Source of the DNA: Thecamonas trahens ATCC 50062
Taxonomy: Eukaryota > Apusozoa > Apusomonadida > Apusomonadidae
Assembly (NCBI RefSeq): GCF_000142905.1
Contig: NW_013657637.1
Location: 10,073-74,072 of the forward strand
Length of the DNA: 64,000 nt
Direction of reading: 5' to 3'
Shown here: one piece after another, positions 9,751-18,978 of the stretch
Layout of the letters: each line of letters begins with the position of its first letter
Numbering within the stretch: the stretch's first letter is position 1
Notes under the pieces: generated by a model
What the model saw: the letters and a program-made list of their open reading frames with translations, nothing else
Databases searched by the model: none
What the model was told of the DNA's origin: nothing
Made by a program: the position numbers and the translations under genes

Positions 9751-12705
9751 ATGCAACAAGTTATTGTGGTGGGCATTGTGATTTGCCTCTTTCTGGGGCA
9801 TACCCATGCCAATGCGCGTGTGGCTCACTTTGCCATGCCGTCATCTGTTCCTTCTGGTCCGTTGACAGCACCGCCGCCACCCAACAGTATCAGCCATAAG
9901 GTAGCTGGTGTTCGTAGTGATGGGCAAGAGTCGATCATGGTCTATCGCACGAGTGCTGGTCAAGTTCATATCGTCATATGTACCCATGCTACTCAATCAT
10001 GCTCAAACGTTCGTGTTCCGGATGTTGAGGCCGTTTCGCCGTCGGCCGTCCAAGCTGTAGCCTTTTACAACTCGGGCAACTCAGTGGCCATGGTTGTCAA
10101 GGCCTCGCCGACTACCCTATTCTTCTGCTCACGGGACGGCGCTACGTGCACAAGCCGCCCCATCTCCGCCCCGTCGACCTTCGCAACTCCAAGTGCTAGC
10201 ATGCATGCACGCCTCATCGATCACGGCCAGTTCATCACTTTGGGCGCCTCCGAGACGTTCAACTCCCCGTTCATGTTCCTCCGATGCGCTGCTGCTCCAC
10301 CGCACGAGTGCGAGGCCCGGTTTGAGCTCAATGGCAACGTTACGTCGCTGCAATCCCTCGGTCAAAAGCATGCCCTCCACCCCACCGCCGATGGCGCCTT
10401 TGTTCTCTTTCCCGTCGAAAACAAGGGGGTGGTCACCGCCAAGGCCGTCCTCTGCTCGCCGCTCTACTCGTGCTCGGTCAACGAGATGACGTTCTCCGTC
10501 TCATCGCTGGCCACCACCACCACTGCGTATCATTCTGCTCGCAACCTGTACTTTGTCGGCGCTAGCTCTGGTGGTGTCCTTCGGCTTCTAGTCTGCAACG
10601 CATCCAGTCCGTGCTTCGCTCTCACTCTCGACACTGGTTCGTTTACCAGCTTCAACGGCATGCCGCTCCAGATCCACGTTTCGGCCGAGCTCGACGACGT
10701 CGTCATCCTTGCTCCGCACGACGTCACCTACGCCTCGGTCGCCGTCCGCGAGCTCATTGCCATCCACTGCAAGCTCGGTGATCTCCTCGACCGTGGCCTC
10801 TCCACCACAGATGCTTGCTCTATCGAGAACCTCTCGGCTGTGCTCCGCGACCCCTCCGCGACGCCGGTCGCCACCGTCTCCAATTCGCACTTTGATCGCG
10901 CTTTTGCCGCAGCTGCCGTCGCGCCCGTCGTCAGCATCTTCTCCAAGAACGCTGCTGAAGAGATCGTGTTGTGGACCATCGACCGCTCACCCTGCCCGCC
11001 GGGCCACGCCTCGACGCTGCTCGCATGCAACCCGTGCCCGGCCGGCACCTACCTTCCGACAGGAGGCCAGAAGTGTACTGTCTGTCCCGCCGGCACCTTT
11101 GCCTCGGACATCGCCTCGACCTCGTGCACACCATGTGCCGGTCCGGGCACATGCTATCCGGGCTCGACTGCTGACACCTCGCTCTCCCAGACCGCCATCG
11201 CGCCGCAGCGTGCCTCCTCGCTCCGCCGCAACGAGACCACCGCCTTTGAGCCCACCATCTTTGCCTTTGCCGAGTCCAACTTTCGCAATCCCGAGTACGT
11301 CAATGAGACCACGTTCGTCCTTGTCATCGTATGGGCTGTCATCGCGGGCATCGTCATCCTGGTCTTCTTTGTTTTTACCGTCGTCTCCTCCCGTACAAAT
11401 ATCGAAGACACATCGCATCCCTCGCTCATGGGCCGCGCCGTTGCCGCCCTCGCCGCATGTGACATCTTCTTCCGCGTCAGCGCAAAGACCGTCCCTGCTG
11501 CTGACGCCCCGAATGACGACGGCCTCAAGGCCCGTGCTCGTGCCACCGTCAAGGTCCTCATGCAGCACCGCTCACCGCTCGGCGGTGTCCTTGCCCTCGT
11601 CACTATGCTCGGCCTTGTTGTCGTCATCCTCGCTCTCTCGCTCAAGTTCTCCATGGATAACGCCACCATCACCCCGTCGCAGCGGCCGTCGGGCATTGCT
11701 CCGGGTGCCACCTTTACCCTCCCGCGCATCCGCGTCACCGTCGACGTCTACGGCGTCGATACTGAGCGCAACTGCATCGCCAACGACACCACGAGCTGTG
11801 CGTCCAACATCGCCGTCACCGCCGCCAACGTCGCTGCTGCAGAGTCCACCTCATCCTCCTGCTCCGTCCCGCAGCAGTCTATTTGCCGCGTCTCGTGGCT
11901 CTGTGAGGCCTGCACCCTCGTCGAGACCCCGCAGGTTAACGTCGATCTCGGCTCCGCTGTCCCATTTGTCCGCAACACCCTCGTTGCTGTCGAGCTCGCC
12001 CGCTCCGACCTCGCCTTTGGCGTCGAGGGCGGCTCATCGCGCGTCGAGTTCTTCCTTGCGCCCTCGACTGCCAACCGCGTCTTCCAGAAGTCACCGCCGG
12101 CCCCACCGGCCTCCATTCTCTCCTTTGTCGGCTACGCCATGCAGACCGTCGACTATCGCGCGTCCGAGTCGAACCCGTCGCGGACCCTCGGCTATGGCGT
12201 GACCGAGGGCCGGCTCGAGCTCCGCGGCTCCGAGGTCAACGAGGACAACATCGTCTTTGTTCCATCGCCTGGCGCTACCGCCATCACTGTCCGCATCCTC
12301 CCGGCCTCCTTCCATACGATCACCGAAGTCCGACAGGTTCAATCGTTCCTTGCATTTGCTGGTGTAGTCGGTGGCGCCGCCTCGGCTCTTCTTGGCATCG
12401 GCACCCTTGTCGTCAAGTCCATCGAGCGCTTCCGCTCCTGGCGTAAGCGCTCGTCCAAGGACGAACCCGGCTCCAGGCTCTCTACCGACGACTCGGACGA
12501 CTACACGCTCCTCTCGTCCTCGGCCTCGCTCTCGGACTCAGACTCGCCGGCCTCGGCCCACCCGCTCAAGTCGTCCAGCCCTGCCGCCAAGCCATCGTCG
12601 CCTGCCGCCAAGCCACCCGCTTCCAAGGCTTCTTCCAAGACCGCAACACCGACCTCCAAGGCCAAGGCCAAGGCCAAGGCCAAGAGCAGCAAGTCCAAGT
12701 TGTAG
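9751..12705 (+). CDS. secreted/receptor-like protein with Cys-rich module and three TM segments
   Basis: 984 residues from ATG 9751, whose product begins with a clear signal peptide (MQQVIVVGIVICLFLG). A ~390-residue lumenal or extracellular part with paired cysteines follows, then a Cys-rich GCC2/GCC3-like (ephrin-receptor-like) module at ~414-470 (CPAGTYLPTGGQKC, CPAGTF, CTPC). TM1 lies at ~519-546 and TM2 at ~607-635, then ~230 residues with further cysteines and a TM3 at ~865-890. The cytosolic tail is Ser/Pro/Lys/Ala-rich with KPSSPAAKP repeats. It could be a surface receptor or adhesin. No catalytic domain is visible and I recognise no named family. Confidence 0.7.
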   Translation: MQQVIVVGIVICLFLGHTHANARVAHFAMPSSVPSGPLTAPPPPNSISHKVAGVRSDGQESIMVYRTSAGQVHIVICTHATQSCSNVRVPDVEAVSPSAVQAVAFYNSGNSVAMVVKASPTTLFFCSRDGATCTSRPISAPSTFATPSASMHARLIDHGQFITLGASETFNSPFMFLRCAAAPPHECEARFELNGNVTSLQSLGQKHALHPTADGAFVLFPVENKGVVTAKAVLCSPLYSCSVNEMTFSVSSLATTTTAYHSARNLYFVGASSGGVLRLLVCNASSPCFALTLDTGSFTSFNGMPLQIHVSAELDDVVILAPHDVTYASVAVRELIAIHCKLGDLLDRGLSTTDACSIENLSAVLRDPSATPVATVSNSHFDRAFAAAAVAPVVSIFSKNAAEEIVLWTIDRSPCPPGHASTLLACNPCPAGTYLPTGGQKCTVCPAGTFASDIASTSCTPCAGPGTCYPGSTADTSLSQTAIAPQRASSLRRNETTAFEPTIFAFAESNFRNPEYVNETTFVLVIVWAVIAGIVILVFFVFTVVSSRTNIEDTSHPSLMGRAVAALAACDIFFRVSAKTVPAADAPNDDGLKARARATVKVLMQHRSPLGGVLALVTMLGLVVVILALSLKFSMDNATITPSQRPSGIAPGATFTLPRIRVTVDVYGVDTERNCIANDTTSCASNIAVTAANVAAAESTSSSCSVPQQSICRVSWLCEACTLVETPQVNVDLGSAVPFVRNTLVAVELARSDLAFGVEGGSSRVEFFLAPSTANRVFQKSPPAPPASILSFVGYAMQTVDYRASESNPSRTLGYGVTEGRLELRGSEVNEDNIVFVPSPGATAITVRILPASFHTITEVRQVQSFLAFAGVVGGAASALLGIGTLVVKSIERFRSWRKRSSKDEPGSRLSTDDSDDYTLLSSSASLSDSDSPASAHPLKSSSPAAKPSSPAAKPPASKASSKTATPTSKAKAKAKAKSSKSKL

Positions 12706-13189
12706 CGCCCGATCGGAGTGGCCTCGGTCTCTGTCTCTGGGCGCCAACGACTTGTTGGGAGCCTTACCTCCCCCTCAAAATGCCCGATCCAGATGCATAT
12801 CACATGTCCCACGCGCCGATGGCCTCTACTTCCAAGTTACACACCTTTTACCGCTCTATACTTTCGACCCTTTTTCTCCCATCCGTGTCCTTGAAGCCAC
12901 AGCTTGTTGATCCGCCCAGGCGCGTCGGTCAACTCCGTCCGCCCAAATCCCGTCCACGCCCAGCCCAAGCTCATACCGCCCCAAACACCTAGACATGTCG
13001 ACTCACATCACGTCTCTGACCAACCACCGTCCCTCACGCTTACCCTGTAACGCTGCGAGTCTGTACCGACTCGGTGCGAGCATCTGTCGCCGCCACCTGG
13101 CCCATCGCGCATCACCTCACCTCACCGCTACAGCTCGCCACACCCCGCACCCAAGCACAGATCTCATCATCCTGCTCATCCGCCCTCAC
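12706..13189. other. intergenic region, no gene seen
   Basis: Upstream of the Ras-like gene. The GTPase frame is open back to 12995, but this part reads as low-similarity Arg/His/Pro-rich sequence and the G1 motif begins only after ATG 13190. It probably contains the terminator of the receptor-like gene and the GTPase promoter and leader. Confidence 0.5.
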
Positions 13190-13753
13190 ATGGCCGAATT
13201 GCGCGAGTACAAGCTCATGCTGCTAGGCGACGGCGGTGTTGGCAAGTCGAGCCTCATCGTTCGATACACCCACAAGATGTTTGTTGAAGAGCTCGATCCG
13301 ACTATCGAGGACAGCTATCGCAAGTCCGTGATCATCGACGATGAGGCAGGCCTCATCGACGTGCTTGACACAGCACCCCAAGAGCACCTGAGCGCAAGGA
13401 ACGATCGCCCTCTCCGCCTGCACCAAGGCTTTCTCCTTCTCTACGATATCACTAGGCGCAGGTCGTTCGAGGAGCTGGCCAGCATCCGCGCCAACGTTCA
13501 AAGAGCCAGGAGCGAGCCGCACTTTCCTCTCGTCATTGTCGGTACAAAGTGCGATCTTGACGAGCTCCGAGTCGTCGACGCTGCCGAAGCCGCCACACTT
13601 GCGGAAGAGTGGGGCGCCGGGTTCATCGAGACCTCGTCCAAGTCTGGCGTCAACGTTGATCTTGCCTTTGCGGAAGCCGTCCGCGCCATCCGCAACACCG
13701 ACAGCCTCAAAGCTGGACAGTCCAAGAAGAGCAGCAAGTGCTTAACCATGTAA
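13190..13753 (+). CDS. Ras-family small GTPase with altered switch II
   Basis: 187 residues from ATG 13190 (MAELREYKLMLLG). G1 GDGGVGKS; effector loop DPTIEDSYRK, which is the Ras/Rap type; G3 reads DTAPQEH where DTAGQE is usual; G4 GTKCDLD (TKxD rather than NKxD); G5 ETSSKSG. The C-terminus CLTM is a CAAX box predicted to be farnesylated (Met at X), preceded by a Lys/Ser stretch, so it is probably plasma-membrane anchored. The Gly-to-Pro change corresponds to Ras Gly60, which moves on GTP binding, so switching or GAP-stimulated hydrolysis may be altered. The Gln61 equivalent is kept. The family call is firm; the functional effect is inference. Confidence 0.9.
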   Translation: MAELREYKLMLLGDGGVGKSSLIVRYTHKMFVEELDPTIEDSYRKSVIIDDEAGLIDVLDTAPQEHLSARNDRPLRLHQGFLLLYDITRRRSFEELASIRANVQRARSEPHFPLVIVGTKCDLDELRVVDAAEAATLAEEWGAGFIETSSKSGVNVDLAFAEAVRAIRNTDSLKAGQSKKSSKCLTM

Positions 13754-14337
13754 CGCACCTGTGACCATCATCACAGCGTACACGCCCTGGCTCTCGTGAC
13801 TCCCATCCGCTAGCTCGCGCACAACCTCGACACCGCCGCAGGCGTCGATACGGCCGAATCTCTCAGCGTTCAGCTCATCGAGACCACCACAAAGTCCAAC
13901 TACAGTCTTGATCTCGTCTTGCTCAAACCGATCCACTCCATCTGGAAAGCAGACGCACCCGCCAATGCCGGTCAATCTACGCGGATGGGGTGCCGACTTG
14001 ATCTCACTCCCGTTCCCTCCGATCGCACCACAGGCCAATCCCAACACACTTCCTCCCCCACAATCCCAGTTGCATCACATGTCAGATGTGCTAAATGATC
14101 CCTTTTCCGGCCTTCATCGCCTGCGCCGACCAACTCGAGTCGACTCGGCTCAACCCGACCGAGTTTGGCGCGAAGCCGGGCGCGACGACTCGACGCCAGA
14201 CACGTCACCACCCACCCCACAAGCAACTCAGACACAACCTGGCTCATACTCGGCCCCACGCTAGTACTACTACATTTCTAGAGTCTGACAAAGTCTCGAG
14301 TCTCTCGTAGCAATCTGTGCCTCACGAGTGGAGCAAG
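13754..14337. other. intergenic region, no gene seen
   Basis: Between two plus-strand genes. Short overlapping frames on both strands show no domain. Nothing repetitive or structured was noted. Confidence 0.5.
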
Positions 14338-15354
14338 ATGCGCGCCGGCGTGTGGGCGGCGTGCCTTGCGGGCCTTGCGGCAGTTTCGGGCACTTTGATA
14401 CTGATTCTATTTTCGACCACAAATCTCTGGCAACCCGCACCGAGTCACTGGACGCATCCATCGGCGCTGCTCTTTGCTCTTTTGGTGGCTCTGGCGGCAA
14501 TGGCTTCCACTTTGGCCATCGGATGCGGTCTCCGCGCCGCTTGCACAGAGCCAGGGAGCCCCGCACCGTCCGCGTACTCTCTGGGCGGAGCATCATCATC
14601 GACGAGGGCCATGTCGCGAGCCGAGGAGCTTCAGCCGCTGACTCCACCGCGCGATGCGTATGTCTCGCGCCAGCACCCTACACTATCGACTGCGTCGCCC
14701 GCCTTAGTGCGAGCCCTTGATTTCGGCGCGCCTGCTACTGCCTACAGCGGGCTCGAAGGAATGTCGGCGTTTACCCATGCACCTGCCGCGGCGCCGGCCA
14801 CCCCGGTCGACGTTGGCAAGCACGGCTGCGGCAATGCGAACAGCGAGCGGATGCCAGTCGAAGAGGTGGTGGTCAATCTGGGGCCGATCGATCTTGCCCC
14901 GTCGTCGTCGTCGTCGCAGCTGACCGAAGACGGACTGGATGACTGGCCGGCGTCCGGCAGCGCGAGCTCCGAGTCTCCTCAGTCGGTGCTTCCGGATCCA
15001 AGCACCCCGCCTGTCCACCGCCTTGCCGCGCTGGCCTCGCGTTCGGATCCGTGGCTCCGCCCGCCGGTCACCGAGCTGACCACCAATCCGGGCGTGCTCG
15101 CCTCGCCGCTCGCCGCGCCTCGCCTCGACACGTCGGTCATGTGCGACGCTGATGACCTCTCGTGTGGGCTGGGTGACGAGTCGGCCTCGGACGCAAGCGA
15201 CTGTTGTGATTCGTCGCCGGTGCCGGCTGGTGCGCCTGAGGACGCCACGCCGCTCAAAATCAAGTCACAGCCGCGGACGGCTCGATGGCGCAAGGCGGCG
15301 CGATCGCCGTTTGCAGCACAGCGCACGCCGCTCGGCGACGTAACCAACGGCTGA
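14338..15354 (+). CDS. small two-TM protein with Ser/Pro-rich tail, unknown function
   Basis: 338 residues from ATG 14338 (MRAGVWAACLAGL). Two hydrophobic segments at ~4-27 and ~46-70 form a probable hairpin, followed by ~265 residues of disordered Ser/Pro/Ala/Asp-rich sequence and a basic C-terminus that ends TPLGDVTNG. TPLGDVTN-type motifs occur in several cell-cycle phosphoproteins, but here it is only a short match. The frame is open and codon use is like its neighbours, so I consider it real. Convergent with the ABHD18-like gene (19 bases between stops). Confidence 0.55.
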   Translation: MRAGVWAACLAGLAAVSGTLILILFSTTNLWQPAPSHWTHPSALLFALLVALAAMASTLAIGCGLRAACTEPGSPAPSAYSLGGASSSTRAMSRAEELQPLTPPRDAYVSRQHPTLSTASPALVRALDFGAPATAYSGLEGMSAFTHAPAAAPATPVDVGKHGCGNANSERMPVEEVVVNLGPIDLAPSSSSSQLTEDGLDDWPASGSASSESPQSVLPDPSTPPVHRLAALASRSDPWLRPPVTELTTNPGVLASPLAAPRLDTSVMCDADDLSCGLGDESASDASDCCDSSPVPAGAPEDATPLKIKSQPRTARWRKAARSPFAAQRTPLGDVTNG

Positions 15355-15373
15355 AGACCGAAATGATAAGCGC

Positions 15374-16594
15374 TCACAGCCGAGTCGAAGGCGGAACGTG
15401 GGCAGCGGCAACCCGGGCCACAGCGCGGCAAAACTCTCGTGTATGCAGAATGAACGACGACGCGTGGCCACCGACGCACCAGGTGATGGCCGACTCGGGG
15501 AGCATGAGGTGCTCGTGGAGGGCGATGCTCATTTCCGGGAGGACAAAGCCGTCGTGGACTGCCGACAGCGCCTCGATGCGGCCAGGCACTTGAGTGGCAA
15601 TCGGGAGCGGGCGAACCGCGAGCGAGGCGTCCTCGCGGAGGTACGCCGCAAGCTTCGCCCGCGCCGTCTCGGCATCGGTCCCATCGTCGGCGCCAAGCTT
15701 GGCGTAGTCAACGGTGCGGCCCATGACCGTGGCCGGATCGGCAAAGACCCGCTCGGGTGAGACTGGCGCAAAGCCGACAACTAACCCGGTCTCGTACGGC
15801 AGCGTGGTGGCCACGATGGACGACATGAGGCCGCCGTACGAGAGGCCGCCGACCACCAGGTTCGAAGCGCCGATGTCATTGCGGAGCCACTCGAGCATGG
15901 CCCGCTGCTCGTGGGCAATGACCGCGGCCTGCGCCATAAGGTCGGCCGCGCCTTCGAACCGCGCCGCGTTGCCGGTCTTGCGGTGTGCTGCCCGCCGCCG
16001 GCCGTACATGGGCGCCTCGATCATGACCGTCGCCACCCCGTGCTTGTGTGCCAGCGGGATGCCGACAGCTGTTGTCGGGCGAGAAAAGCCCTCGATGCCT
16101 GACGGTGGTGCGCCCACAAGCACTGCCTGCTTGCCAGCGAGAAACGCTCCCGGATCGTCGGTCACCACTCGGGCCATGGCTCTCTCCGATGCAGCGAGCA
16201 TGGGCACGGCAGCGGCGAGCTCCGGCGACCAACCCGGTGAGGCAAAGGAGAAACCAGCAGCATACACTGTATCCTCGGCATCTTGACCGCCATAAACAAC
16301 CTCCCATTCGCCATCATTCCAAGTAACCTCGACATCGAGCTCGCCACTCGTCCACACATCGGCTGGCGGATGAAGCATGCGGCGAGTGAGCGCGTCAACT
16401 GTCTCCAGCTCGCCCCATCCGCTCTCTGAGCAATTGAGGCCATCTGCATAGAACTTGGTACCGAGTTGATCGACAGCTCCAAGTGCCCTTCCAAACACAT
16501 CTGCAATGACTCCCACTCCACTTCTCGGCTCAGAAATGGCCTTCTTCCCCAATGCCCGCGTTGCACTCGCCAGCCTCCCGAGCACCACGTTCAT
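15374..16594 (-). CDS. ABHD18-like alpha/beta hydrolase
   Basis: 406 residues from ATG 16592-16594. The nucleophile elbow GLSYGG places the catalytic Ser at ~252. Before it, VMIEAPMYGRRRA and the helix ending in MLEWLRNDIG match the order seen in ABHD18 (DUF2048), where LLENPYYG and LLHWLE precede GISMGG. The C-terminal WCVGGHASS supplies the likely catalytic His, and SPERVFADPATVMGRTVDYAKLG matches the family's conserved W/D-rich segment position. ABHD18 acts in mitochondrial phospholipid (cardiolipin) metabolism in animals; that role here is inference. The N-terminal ~40 residues contain Arg but no clear presequence was judged. Confidence 0.75.
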   Translation of the reverse strand: MNVVLGRLASATRALGKKAISEPRSGVGVIADVFGRALGAVDQLGTKFYADGLNCSESGWGELETVDALTRRMLHPPADVWTSGELDVEVTWNDGEWEVVYGGQDAEDTVYAAGFSFASPGWSPELAAAVPMLAASERAMARVVTDDPGAFLAGKQAVLVGAPPSGIEGFSRPTTAVGIPLAHKHGVATVMIEAPMYGRRRAAHRKTGNAARFEGAADLMAQAAVIAHEQRAMLEWLRNDIGASNLVVGGLSYGGLMSSIVATTLPYETGLVVGFAPVSPERVFADPATVMGRTVDYAKLGADDGTDAETARAKLAAYLREDASLAVRPLPIATQVPGRIEALSAVHDGFVLPEMSIALHEHLMLPESAITWCVGGHASSFILHTREFCRAVARVAAAHVPPSTRL

Positions 16595-16969
16595 CCGCAA
16601 CTGTTAATTGGAGTCAATTGCCACAGCAACCGGCCGCACCCTGGGCTGGCCAACCGGCCAGCTGCCGCTTCTGCTCACAGCCACGAATCGCCACAGAGAC
16701 TAAGATCAGAGACTCTTCGCCATGCTTCGGCCATGCGGCATGGTGAGGCGATGGCAGAGCTAGCTACCAAGATCGTTGGCGAGCCAAGTCACGGGGCACC
16801 AACGATCAACTCAACAACAGATAATTGATATCGTCACAATAGCAAGCACAATACACAACAGCAGCTCCATACATTCATCGACCGATGCCCTCACCCAGAC
16901 CATCTCCGCCTTGCCTTCCTTGATCTCTGACCTCTACCCGGTGACCTCTGCCCCATCACCATGCCCAAA

Positions 16970-16971
16970 CC

Positions 16972-17034
<63 letters not shown>
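16970..17034. repeat. CCCATG hexamer array
   Basis: About ten perfect tandem copies of CCCATG, with related interrupted copies continuing to ~17112. It lies in the promoter-side spacer of the ALT gene. Confidence 0.9.
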
Positions 17035-17143
17035 CACCATCATCGTCACATGCCCATCACCATGCCCATGCCTATGCCCATCACCATGCCCATGCCCATG
17101 CCCATGCCCATCACCATCATCACCACCATCACCATCACCATCA

Positions 17144-17263
17144 TCGTCACAACCACCATCACCATCATCGTCACAATCACCATCACCATCATCGTCACAA
17201 CCACCATCACCATCATCGTCACAATCACCATCACCATCATCGTCACAACCACCATGCCCCCCC
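17144..17263. repeat. 24-base minisatellite
   Basis: Five tandem copies of a 24-base unit beginning TCGTCACAA (starts near 17144, 17168, 17192, 17216, 17240). The copies alternate C and T at one position, so the higher-order unit is 48 bases. That suggests duplication of a dimer. Confidence 0.9.
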
Positions 17264-17398
17264 CTTCTCCCTTCAACATTTTCGACTACGTCAACGTGAC
17301 GACATCCGATTCGCCACGCCACGCCACGCCACGGCAACCACTGGCACCAGACGACACCGGATGGCTGACTGGTACACTCAACTCAAGACGACAAGACA

Positions 17399-18952
17399 AT
17401 GTTGAGCATGCAAGACAAAAGACATACGACAAGGACGATACTGGCAATGGTGGTGGCACTGGTGGTGGCAGCTTGCCTCTCGGGTCAGAGCTCGGGAAAG
17501 GTGCTTAGCCTCGAGACCGTGCCTCAGCCGCTGAGGGAGATGCAGTATGCTGTTCGTGGAGCTGTGGTTTCGCGTGCTTTGGAAATTAAGGCACAACTGG
17601 AGACGGATCCGGACTCGCTTGACTTTGATGAGCTGGTTTGGTGCAACATTGGCAATCCTCAGGCTGTGGGTCAAGAGCCCATCTCGTACTTTCGCTCTGT
17701 TCTCGCCCTGCTAGAGATGCCGTCGCTGGCAGACTCGGGCTTGTTTGCTGATGATGTGGTGGCGAGGGCAAAGACTCTACTGGCAAACTCGCGTGGAACC
17801 GGTGCGTACACTCATTCCAAGGGCATGGCTTACATCCGCAAGCGCGTCGCCGAGTTCATCACTCGTCGTGATGGTAATGTGCCGGCCGATCCCGAGTCCA
17901 TCTTCCTCACCAACGGCGCGTCGCCGGCCATCCAGGCCGTCCTCGCCCACCTGATCGCCTCGCCTGCCGACGGCATCCTCGTCCCCATTCCCCAGTATCC
18001 GCTGTACTCGGGCGCCATCGTCGGCCTCGGCGGCTCGCTTCTCGGCTACCACCTCGACGAGTCCATCGGCTGGGGCCTCAACATGGACGAGCTTGAACGG
18101 GTCGTGGCCGAGGCCAAGACCAACGGCGTCATGCCCAAGGCGCTTGTGGTGATCAACCCCGGCAATCCGACTGGTCAGATCCTGACCCGCGACGAGATGG
18201 CTGCTCTGGTCGCGTTCTGCGGCGAGCACAACCTTGTGCTCCTCGCCGATGAGGTCTACCAGGTCAACGTGTACGAGCCTGAGCATCATCCGTGGTACTC
18301 GTTCAAGTCGGTTCTGGCGGCCGCGCCCGAGCCGCTGGCCTCGACCGTCGAGCTCTTCTCCTTCCACTCCATCTCCAAGGGGGTCATTGGCGAGTGCGGC
18401 CATCGCGGCGGGTACATGGAGGTTGTCAACGTCGCGCCCGAAGTCATGGCCCAGCTGTACAAGTTCCGCTCCATCTCGCTCTGCGCCAACACCGTTGGCC
18501 AGTTCCTTGTCGAACTGATGACCAACCCGCCGGTCGAGGGCGAGCCGTCGTACCCGCAGTACGCCGCCGAGACGAGCGCCATCTTCGACTCGCTCAAGCG
18601 GCGGGCGGCCCGGCTGACGTCGGCGCTCAACGCGCTGCCGGGCATCTCGGTTGCTCGCTCGCCAGGCGCCATGTATGCCTTCCCGCAGTTTACCCTCCCT
18701 GCAGCTGCCCTCGACGCCGCCGCCGACGCAGGTATGGTGCCGGACGTCTACTACGCCATGCGCCTCATCAACTCGACCGGCATTGTTGTCGTCCCCGGCT
18801 CGGGCTTCAAGGCCGAGGGTGAGACCGACGCGCCTTTCCACTTCCGCACCACCTTCCTCCCGCAGGAGGACGCCATCGAAAAGGTCATCGAGCGCTTCTC
18901 TGACTTCCACCTTGCGTTCATTGACGAGTTTGGCGGACACGAGGATCTCTAG
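17399..18952 (+). CDS. alanine aminotransferase with N-terminal hydrophobic leader
   Basis: 517 residues, class I/II PLP-dependent aminotransferase of the alanine aminotransferase (GPT) type: pyruvate plus glutamate to alanine plus 2-oxoglutarate. Visible landmarks: FDELVWCNIGNPQ near 75-88, NPGNPTGQ 253-260, LLADEVYQVN with Asp284 and Tyr287, and the PLP lysine in SFHSISKG (Lys327), followed by CGHRGGYME. The first ~33 residues (RTILAMVVALVVAACLSGQSS) look like an ER signal peptide or membrane anchor instead of the usual mitochondrial presequence or cytosolic start; no ATG between the leader and the domain removes it. Identity is sure, localisation is inferred. Confidence 0.93.
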   Translation: MLSMQDKRHTTRTILAMVVALVVAACLSGQSSGKVLSLETVPQPLREMQYAVRGAVVSRALEIKAQLETDPDSLDFDELVWCNIGNPQAVGQEPISYFRSVLALLEMPSLADSGLFADDVVARAKTLLANSRGTGAYTHSKGMAYIRKRVAEFITRRDGNVPADPESIFLTNGASPAIQAVLAHLIASPADGILVPIPQYPLYSGAIVGLGGSLLGYHLDESIGWGLNMDELERVVAEAKTNGVMPKALVVINPGNPTGQILTRDEMAALVAFCGEHNLVLLADEVYQVNVYEPEHHPWYSFKSVLAAAPEPLASTVELFSFHSISKGVIGECGHRGGYMEVVNVAPEVMAQLYKFRSISLCANTVGQFLVELMTNPPVEGEPSYPQYAAETSAIFDSLKRRAARLTSALNALPGISVARSPGAMYAFPQFTLPAAALDAAADAGMVPDVYYAMRLINSTGIVVVPGSGFKAEGETDAPFHFRTTFLPQEDAIEKVIERFSDFHLAFIDEFGGHEDL

Positions 18953-18978
18953 ATTTACGTCGAGTAAAGGCCACGGCA

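Larger units (their letters stand above)
16595..17398. other. intergenic region dominated by two minisatellites
   Basis: A spacer between divergent ABHD18-like and ALT genes. The left half is unremarkable; the right half holds the CCCATG and 24-base arrays listed separately. Frames through the arrays are open because the periods are multiples of three. They encode only Pro/Met/His or His/Thr/Ile repeats and are not credible genes. Confidence 0.6.

Noticed and set aside
10709-12202. 497-codon open frame inside the receptor-like gene
   Set aside because: Ser/Pro/Arg-rich shadow frame. The main frame has a signal peptide, Cys module and TM segments.
17144-17263. Regular 24-base units as a possible CRISPR array
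   Set aside because: Contiguous tandem copies without unique spacers; it is a minisatellite, and the genome is eukaryotic.
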